Positions 56,826 to 64,000 of a DNA stretch of 64,000 nucleotides are shown here, one piece after another; position 1 is the stretch's first letter; each line of letters begins with the position of its first letter. The position numbers and the translations under genes were made by a program. The stretch spans positions 28,465 to 92,464 of the forward strand of contig BCKK01000003.1 of assembly GCA_001600615.1 (NCBI GenBank), written 5' to 3'. A model generated the notes under the pieces. The model worked only from the letters and a program-made list of their open reading frames with translations, searched no databases and had not been told where the DNA came from. Source of the stretch: Dioszegia crocea. Lineage: Eukaryota; Basidiomycota; Tremellomycetes; Tremellales; Bulleribasidiaceae.

Positions 56826-57048
56826 TCTGGATTCGGTATCGGCCAGAATACAGCTCAAGTACACTAGGGTCTATTGGATCTTATCAGCATGAGATCCAGC
56901 GGTCGAAGACAAGACTTACCGGTTCACTGCGCAATGGTATGGATGAAGATCACTGCAAAGCTGAGGTTTGGGATTTGAGTTTGGTCGACGGTGAGTTCTC
57001 GGTAGAATTTCGACAAGGGGTCCTTTGGGTCAATAACTCGGCTAGGCG

Positions 57049-57534
57049 CTATCTGATCTGGACAAGGAACTCACTGGACGGTCTATATGTGCGCATAGTC
57101 TTTACAGCAATACACTTGACATCTCTAGCTGGCGAACCCAGCGCCGAACTCCGAATCATCATTCTAGGCATGTGACGCCTCGCTGGCTCTAGAGCGCCGT
57201 GGTTGTCCGTGGGTGTACATCTGATATAGTTTTTAGCCCTAGAAGACGTCAGCGATTGCAATCTCATCCCGGATATACTGACAACTCACTTTGTCTTCGC
57301 AGTCCACTCCTCTCCAGTCCCATCCGAGTACCGGCAATTTGCAACCACCGGCGCCTCCAGCCAACACATAAGATCTGTCCCCCTTGACTTGACCGCCTCA
57401 ACTCTTGTAGTCCTACAAGTAAGTTATGTGAGAGGATGATCAGTACAGAGGGTCATAGATATCGACTATACATGGCATGATCCAGTCTACTCAGAACCCA
57501 GCCCGCCAGTAGGGATGATATCGTTTTCGCCCAT
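57049..57534 (-). CDS. Small orphan protein, about 117 residues, three exons
   Basis: MGENDIIPTGGLGSE joins (donor GTAGAC, weak) to TTRVEAVKSRGTDLMCWLEA-PVVANCRYSDGTGEEW, then across GTGAGT ... GCTGACGTCTTCTAG to AKNYIRCTPTDNHGALEPAR ... SSEFLVQIR and TAG at 57049. The second intron is canonical and keeps the frame. It contains three Cys and a basic middle; no family is recognised. It lies between F-box genes 4 and 5. Confidence 0.4.
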
Positions 57535-57747
57535 CGTGATTTATCGGAGCTTTCGGAGCTGATTGGCGATACCCGGTCGGTGATACTTATAGACAGCACG
57601 AGAGGTGAAGCCGAAGAGGTTGATGAAGCGCTATGAGACAATACACATGATTGGCGCTGGTCGAGAATGGTGAGACTGAGAGTCAGCCACGATGCAAATT
57701 TCCAGTCGAAGTAGGAGATTAAATTAATACTCACATCTGTCCGGTCC

Positions 57748-59373
57748 CTACTGAGCCTCATACCAGCTCGTCAATATGGCCCATGTCTCACTCCCCACTG
57801 ATATCCCCCTACCCTTCCAATCTTTCCTCTTAATCCCTTCCATCACCCTCATCTCCTCGATAATCGACCACGGCACTGACCTCCCCTTGCAATCCGCCAT
57901 ACTGGTATGAATAGTTCTGGGGTCGAGTTTTACTTCAGCAAAGAGCAATTCGTCCTTGTCACGCCGGACCGAGCTGAAAATTGCCGCGGCGGATCTCAAG
58001 GAGCTGATATTGTCAAGTTTCTCGAAGATGTCGAGATCGCCAGATTGGGTATCGAACGGGAGCTGAATGAGTTTATGGAGGTTGGGACTGCCACGAAGGC
58101 TCGTGGCGAGCGCAGGAGGCATGGGTTGGGGAGAAAGATCATGTACGAAGGGCCCGCCATAAGCACCTGAAGTGGAGTAGGCGATGACCTCCAAGTTGGG
58201 CAGGCTGGGAAGGTCCCGTATCTAAGCACAAATCAGCTAAAGGCACCCGGAGGCAAGGACTCTACCAGACTTACAGCTGAGGCGGTGGTCATGGGACCTA
58301 GAACCAATCGACGGAGATTCGGAATCTCGAATCCCTCCCACTGGAGACAAGCTGTGATGTCCGATGCGTCGAAATGCCACGCTAGCTCCTCTAGCAGCTT
58401 CAGATTTACGTGGATGTTGATGAGCACAGCTGCCATCGCGTCATGCCGATCATCGATGAAAGCGTCGGTGAGTTGATCATATGTGTCGAAGTTACACATT
58501 ACCGAGAGGCGCCGAAGGTTAGGTAGGTCGACGAAGTGGCAGCTGACCGATTGGCAGGCTGCCATTTCCTCTCCGCGCGTCACTGCATGAGAGATTCGAG
58601 CAGTGCGAATGGTCAAGTGGGGTTCTGGGAGGGAACCGTACTCCGGCATGAGATCTTCATCTTCATCTTTGTTGGCCATGTCGTCTGGATGCGCGACGAT
58701 ATCGATATCAAGGATTTCGAGGTTCGGAGCGCAGTGCGCAAGATGAGGAATGAAGTGATTGAATCGGTACGCGTACCGCCCAATGGTGAGTCTGCGGAGT
58801 GCTGGGAAGGTGAGGTCTGCGTGGAAGATCATGTTATCGAGTGTGAGCTCGGTCGGTGGACGCCAGTGCGACTGGCAAGGGTGAGGGGCAGGCGCGAGTA
58901 TGGATAGCGAGACTAAGGTCGGGAAGACCAAGTCGAAGACATCCACTAGTTCATCTAGTACGAGCTCACGGGGGACCATCGTGAGAGCTCGCACCATGGC
59001 CACGCGCCTAGGATTCGCCTGCCGGAGGATGGATTCGATCTTCGCCAGTAGATCATCCGCGATATCCTCTTCGTCTTCCTGCGCAGTGGCGATTGCAGAC
59101 GGACAGAGAGGATCGATCGAAGAGACCGAGGGTGGATGATCAGGCACGACCAGGTGGAGACGGGACCAGCGATGTGAGTCGGCAATGGGGACGAAGCGCA
59201 GAGCGACGAGGGAGAGATTGAGTGCGGTGGAATAGTCGGATAGGGACATGATGTGGTGGATAATTTCATCAGGGAGGGAGAGTAGATTGACGCGAGGACC
59301 GAGAGCCTGCTTGTCAGCTGGGTTAGACGCGTAGGAGAAGTGAGCTTACGGGTGATGGTTGGATTGATGCCAT
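57748..59373 (-). CDS. F-box protein, family member 5
   Basis: Three exons give about 500 residues. MASIQPSP (exon 1) is followed by NLLSLPDEIIHHIMSLSDYS-TALNLSLVALRFV, an F-box. The body reads VFPTLVSLSILAPAPH, LTFPALRRLTIGRYAYRF, CAPNLEILDIDIVA, LPNLRRLSVM and EIPNLRRLVLGPM, regular leucine rows like members 1, 2 and 4. The last exon carries MADCKGRSVPWSIIEEMRVM-EGIKRKDWKGRGISVGSETW-AILTSW and ends YEAQ. It shares the SHWR block (CQSHWRPPTELTLD) with member 2 (LESHWRSPSSETLD). It is the most intact copy in the right half of the block; likely an SCF adaptor. Confidence 0.8.
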
Positions 59374-59780
59374 TTTGGCCTGGCGACGGGTATTGTAGCT
59401 GTCGGACATTCGGTATGGCTGAGCTGGGCAGAGTGTGTGGACTCTTGCCGGGAGATGGGCAGGCAGGTAGTGAGTGAGCTGAGGATGAATTGCTCGGTGT
59501 CGGTGTAATTGAGGTTGGATGGATGGATGAAAGGGTCATTCAGAGCGGCCGGTGGAGGGAGTCGCTCTCGGCGTGAAATGACTCTCGGCAGATCACTTCG
59601 CCCATATCTTCGGCCCTGCACAGCGTGAGGCGCAGACGGATCACCTTGGGCAAGAAGAGACCAAGCACGCTGAACCCAGAATGCATATTAGACCCCTCTT
59701 TCCACTTTCGCCTCGGGCCACAGCTCCTCCCCAGATTTCCAGATCGCACCTTGCCCCATTATTCCCACTTGGCGCATTTC
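59374..59780. other. Promoter of F-box 5 and 3' flank of the peroxiredoxin gene
   Basis: No gene is supported. A frame of 91 codons on the minus strand has no motif. Confidence 0.4.
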
Positions 59781-61007
59781 CTACTTGTGGTGCGCCTTGA
59801 TGAACTTGAGGCAGTTTCCGGGGCTGTATAATGAGCTGATGCCCCATTCTCTGCAGAGCCCCAAGTCAAAGGTAATGGCAACTCACTCATCAGCAGGCTT
59901 GACGGAGTACTTCGCTTCGACGAGTTTCCCGCTGCCCTTTTCAAAGATGAAGTGGGATCGCTTGGTGTTTTTGGGCAAGACGAAGGCGCCGAGTCTGCAG
60001 AGGTCAGCTTGCTTGAATGGATCATCCTCATAGGCCTAGAAGCTGAGACATACCGCTTGATCAGGACGGAGTCTGGGTCGCAGAGCAGGCTGTAGTTGAG
60101 CTTTTGCTTGACTTTCCACTGAAGGGTCAGCTCTTGCTGTCTTCGAATTCTTCATGAAGGGAGGATCTAAGAGGAGCAACTGACGTTCTTCTGTGCGGTA
60201 GGCCCGTCTCGGGACAAGCCGTAGACATCGTAGCCCAACTCAGCGATCTCGTCGAACGCGTCCCTAAACCCGCAAGCTTGGTTGGTGCATCCTGGAGTGT
60301 TGGCCTGTGGTGTCAGCATATGATCCTGTATCAGAAGCAGTCATTATTCATTGATTAGACACAGCCGGTAGGGCTCATCACGCTCTCCCTAGACCAAACC
60401 CCCTGCTAACACCCTGAACTCCTCTCCGTCCCATCCCATCGCCTGTCTCAGATGTCCGCAATCTCACATCATCCGCCTTCACGCGTCTCTGCTATCCACA
60501 TCTTCCTCAACTCCCTCTGCTTAGCCTGTTGACTCACCTTGGGATACAAGAAGATAACCACCCCCCTCTCCCCCGCCAAATCCGCAACAGCCACATCCTC
60601 CCCTTCCTCATTCTTCAGCGTAACCTTAGGCAGCTTATCCCCTTCCTTCATCGCCTTCCCGCCATCCGTACTAGGCTCAGCTTCAGGCTCAGCCTCTGCC
60701 TCTTTCTCCTCCTCGGCCGCTTTGGCCTTCTTGGACGTGGCGGACGCCTTGGATTTGGTAGGTTTCGATGCCGGTGCAGCAGGGGTGGGTTTGGCCTTCT
60801 TGCTGGCTGGAGTAGGTTTATCATCTGCTGCAGCGCGCTGAGGGATCAGCATCAACCCAGGCTGGACTGGGACCGATATACCTTCTTGGCCGGCTCTTGA
60901 GGGGCCTCGTCAGCAGTCGTACCTGCCAACCTTCCCGATCGCCTGCTGGGCGGTGGCGGAGCGGCTTTTTCGCCCTTTGCCGATTTAGTCTTGCTTTCAG
61001 CTGCCAT
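59781..61007 (-). CDS. Nuclear peroxiredoxin of the PrxQ/BCP type (Dot5-like)
   Basis: Six exons give about 260 residues. The N-terminal 140 residues are lysine-, alanine- and proline-rich (PPPPSRRSGRLAG, TPASKKAKPTPAAPAS), a likely nuclear-localised tail. The thioredoxin fold follows: GDKLPKVTLKNEEGEDV, GVVIFLYPK, then the peroxidatic Cys in ANTPGCTNQACGFRDAF, which also holds the resolving Cys five residues on, YDVYGLSRDGPTAQ, LCDPDSVLIKRLGA and the end FIKAHHK. The family reduces hydroperoxides with thioredoxin; yeast Dot5 is nuclear and linked to telomeric silencing. It is divergent from REX4 (197 bp). Confidence 0.88.
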
Positions 61008-61204
61008 CTTGCGTTGGATACAGGTGTGGATGTCTGTATAGGGGGTAGAATGAGGTATAGAAGGCAGAGGATAGATTTGTTTACGCGACGGGTGCGGAAT
61101 GAGGAGGTGTTAGTCCGTGCGCGACTCTGAGAGGCCAAAAGGTTGGAATTCGTAAGGTTGATTTCGTCCTCTATACTTCATCCCGCCACAGGGAGATATA
61201 TCAG
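61008..61204. promoter_or_regulatory. Divergent promoter of the peroxiredoxin and exonuclease genes
   Basis: Only 197 bp separate the two start codons. No specific known motif stands out except the palindromic run CCTCTATACTTCATCCC and TATA-like GGGAGATATATCAG close to the REX4 start. Confidence 0.3.
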
Positions 61205-62112
61205 ATGGAATACCCGCCTCTCGATAAATATGTCGGTATAGGTATGTTCACCAGTCTGATGAAAGGGATAGAGCTAAATTGATAGATTGCGAGACTGTCT
61301 CCGTTCGAGGTGGATCAGCACTTGCGAAGTGTGTCTGCCTGTCTCTGATCGATACTGATAGAGCTGACGGGTAGAGTGGCTATTATCAACTATAAGGGCG
61401 ATATATTGCTGCTGTCGACGGTTTGGGTTCACCCGAAGAATGTCGTCAGCTGGGTCACGAATAGTATGCCCTTTGACCTCAAGGTGGAGGAAAGAAGCTG
61501 AGCGATTTCAGTTACTGGTTTGAAACCTGGAGATCTGGATGGCGGTGAGCTATGTGCAACCGTAGAACGCCTGGGATATAAGCTTACGCTGTAGCGCCCA
61601 CATTCGAAGAGATCAAGCCGAAGATCGATGCGGTGCTAGAAGGCAAGATCATCGTGGGTCATGCGGTCTTTAACGATCTCGCTGTGAGTCTTCTTTCTTC
61701 CGACTGTACCACTCCCTTTCTACTCTCATGCCTCCGTAGCCTCATTTTGCTTATGCCATCACTGACAGTCAGGCTATACAACACCAACATCCATACGAAG
61801 ACGTACGCGACACGGCACTCTACTACCCCCTCCGAAAGGCCCTCGGCGTCGAGCGGGAGGGTGAACACCCGTCTCTAAAGAAGATGACGGCTAAGATATT
61901 GGGTAAGGAGATCCAAGGAGGGGTACATGACCCTGTAAGCTTCCCCGCATATGCGACAGTAAATACAGGGTGCAAGCTGATACCAACAGATCGAAGATGC
62001 CAAAGCGTCCATCGATATCTTTATGACTGTTCGAGAAGAGTACGAGACGAGTTTGGCGAAGGGGGAAGAGATTTCGGGGATTCCACCGAGTTACGCAAAG
62101 TGGTATTGGTGA
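61205..62112 (+). CDS. REX4: RNA exonuclease 4-type DEDDh 3'-5' exonuclease
   Basis: Seven or more exons give about 200 residues. MEYPPLDKYVGI leads into the DEDD motif I, DCETV (D and E metal ligands), then GGSALAKVAIINYKGDILL, VSWVTNITGLKPGDL, EGKIIVGHAVFNDLAA (motif II Asp), SLKKMTAKILG and HDPIEDAKASIDIFM (motif III His and Asp). The end is GIPPSYAKWYW. The protein has only the catalytic domain and a very short N-terminus, while yeast Rex4 carries a longer N-terminal tail; it may start further upstream. Rex4 acts in pre-rRNA processing in the nucleolus. Confidence 0.85.
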
Positions 62113-62784
62113 GGTCTGGTCAGTGGACAGGGGCGGGAGCAGGGACCATGCGGCTGTAATCTGGAGCTGAGTGGCAGCTGGGCGTGTGTGTGAAGATGGG
62201 GAAGGGACGGGAAATGGGTAAACCCAGAGGGGGAAGACTCATCATCATTCAACCTAGCATAGTGCATTATATCGACCATCATTTGTAAGCATAATCATAA
62301 CGACTGTAGAATCTGCAGAGGGCGTGAAAGGGGTATGGCGGTCTGGTGTACTGATTGAAGCGGTCCTGCACTGCGGTACTGTGGCTTCCAGCTGGCCTGA
62401 GCACACAGCTCGTCGTGCTGGCTGGTGGAAGCCAGGTATGTTCGCGGCTGAGAATGACTGCACTAGCGTATGCCCTGAGCATCGACGTGCGGCGGAGAGG
62501 ACATGTATCAATCTATGAGGCCCGCCTCTTACGCAATTCTCGCCGATACTACTTCACCCAAACGGCCAATCCAGGTCTAATTCAGATCGTATCGCATCAT
62601 CACTAGGGATTATTCTAGGTGTCTCGTTGGATGGGTTCGGAATGTACAAACTTTTCGGGTTCCCCTCGTCTCTGATCAGCCCCTCTCTGGACCTCTCAAA
62701 TCTCACACCCCCACTGATCTCCATCCATTCCACACTCGGTCCCTCCTTCGATCCACGTATCCAGATCTCCTCGTCTCGTCTAGC
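62113..62784. other. Convergent intergenic region with a hairpin
   Basis: No gene is supported between the stops of REX4 and the clathrin light chain. TGGCTTCCA (62392-62400) and TGGAAGCCA (62426-62434) form a 9-bp inverted repeat with a 25-nt loop. Confidence 0.4.
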
Positions 62785-63947
62785 CTAAAAGCCCGCTGCG
62801 CCTGGGGCCTTGTCTCCCTCCCTCTTTAGCGCCAGGAGGATTTCTTTCATCCGCGCGAGGTCTGAACCGCCTGGGACGGATGGGCGGATGGTTTTGGATT
62901 CTGGATTGTTAGCTGTGCACGTAGAATTGTGCAGGATGGCGATGTGGTGGGCAGAAATAATGAGAAGGAAAGAACGGAAGAAAGCGCTTCAAATACGCCT
63001 GAGACCTGTCTTCCGAAACATCCTCAAAGTCGCAACCCAAGCCTGCCAATATAGGTCAAGAACAGAGCAACCAACTCACGAGAATTCTCCAAACTGATCA
63101 AATCCGCAATCCTCTCCCACGCTGAACCCTTCGCAATCCCCTCACTAAGCTTCTCAACAAACACCGCTTCGTTTTCCCTTATCGTCAGCCCAAACCCAAG
63201 ACGCCCAACTCACTTATTCTCCCTAATACTCCTCTCCTTCTTCTTATTATAATCCTCATAAAACGCATCAATGCTCTTCTCGGCCTTATCCTTCATTTCA
63301 TCCCTGCGCTTCCTGTCGCGCTCGTCCCTAGCTTTAATCTCCGCCTGCTGGGATTCGCGCCATTTCTTGATAGGCTCCGTGTCTTCTTCCGTGGCGGGAA
63401 GGGTGTTGTTGAAGCGCGGAGCGGGTAGGACGGATGATGAGCGGGGGACAGGGGAAGGGGCGGAAGGGTATGGAGAGGCGCCGTAAGGCTGAGGAGCTAG
63501 GGCGTTGAATTTGGGTTTGGCCTAAAATCAGCCAAAGCTTTAGGAAGAGTCCTACAGTTTCGTATGAGACTTCGCCCGATAAGTCAGGGAAAGCACTCTC
63601 GAATTGCTCCCTCTCCACATCGTCCGTCCCACCCGCTCCAGTCACTCGGACCTCTGTTGATCCGCGCCCTTCATCCAAGTCTGGGAAAGCTGAAATCCCT
63701 TTCGGCGCCGAAGGGGCAGGAGCAGGAGCTGATTGCGGTTCATCTGATATCAGCATTGCCTACATTGACACATACCAAAAGATGGGAAGTCGTCGATACC
63801 GCTCGGAGCGGATGGGGCTTGGCCGGATGAGAAGAGGTCCGCGTCGTCGCCTGTGGGTCAGTTCTGGCTTGTTTTTAACGCTTGAAAAGACCCACCTAGA
63901 GCGGCCTTTTCACGGGCTAGGAAATCTGCCATAGGATCGTCAGACAT
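62785..63947 (-). CDS. CLC1: Clathrin light chain
   Basis: Multi-exon gene of about 245 residues. MSDDPMADFLAREKAALGDD-ADLF is the typical acidic start; REQFESAFPDLSGE and a Pro/Ser/Ala-rich linker follow. The heavy-chain binding helix is highly charged: EPIKKWRESQQAEIKARDER-DRKRRDEMKDKAEKSIDAFY-EDYNKKKERSIRENK. The end carries VFVEKLSEGIAKGSAWERIA-DLISLENSQSKTIRP and SDLARMKEILLALKRE. It binds the clathrin heavy-chain hub and regulates coat assembly at the plasma membrane and Golgi. One intron has a GTCTCA donor. The gene body is complete within the window. Confidence 0.93.
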
Positions 63948-64000
63948 GATTGCTGGGGTTGATGTATGTATAGGTAGGGTGAGTAAAGGTGAGGTATGGT

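Noticed and set aside
62254..62511. Minus-strand frame of 85 codons between REX4 and the clathrin light chain
   Set aside because: No introns, no motif and a hairpin inside it; not distinguishable from chance.

Overview
The window looks like nuclear DNA of a basidiomycete fungus, most likely a Tremellomycetes-type yeast. The support is direct: almost every gene is cut by introns of about 30-90 nt with GTRAGT donors and CTGAC/CTAAY branch sites a few bases before the AG; the tryptophan gene is the fungal three-domain fusion; the tRNA-Ile genes carry introns; and fungal-only families occur (Zn(II)2Cys6 factor, hybrid histidine kinase, Dal5-type permease). There is one ambiguous base (n at 481). 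Gene models are hand-spliced from the sequence, so internal exon borders are proposals.

Layout. 1-8.4 kb: end of a retroelement ORF, a small Lys/Glu-rich gene, LOA1-type acyltransferase, the TRP1 fusion and a Ser/Thr kinase. 8.4-16.6 kb: a gene-poor, repeat-rich block with a GTCACA motif cluster, one copy of a dispersed repeat, a tandemly duplicated stretch, an array of nine units of about 108 bp with intron-like ends, and exon-like fragments of unrecognised genes. 16.7-26.5 kb: PTR2 peptide transporter, two disordered hypothetical proteins, a DUF962/Mpo1-like membrane protein, an EFM6-type methyltransferase, a tRNA-Ile and a small membrane protein. 27-33 kb: a compact trio of amidohydrolase, zinc-cluster regulator and Dal5-type permease, which may form a small catabolic unit. 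33.4-39.5 kb: hybrid histidine kinase, serine/threonine dehydratase-family enzyme and a second tRNA-Ile. 40.5-59.4 kb: a family block of five related F-box genes (one lacking its N-terminal half, one with a frameshift) interleaved with two BTB/POZ paralogues, small orphan genes and the second, inverted copy of the dispersed repeat. 59.8-64 kb: nuclear peroxiredoxin (DOT5-like), REX4-type exonuclease and clathrin light chain.

How the parts relate. Housekeeping genes flank two unusual zones. The first (10-16 kb) is structured like decayed or fast-evolving multi-exon genes, with splice-signal-bearing repeats. The second (41-59 kb) holds only ubiquitin-ligase adaptor families: F-box proteins belong to SCF ligases and BTB proteins often serve CUL3 ligases. 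These look locally amplified, and three of their promoter regions share an AATATCCGGC-type motif.
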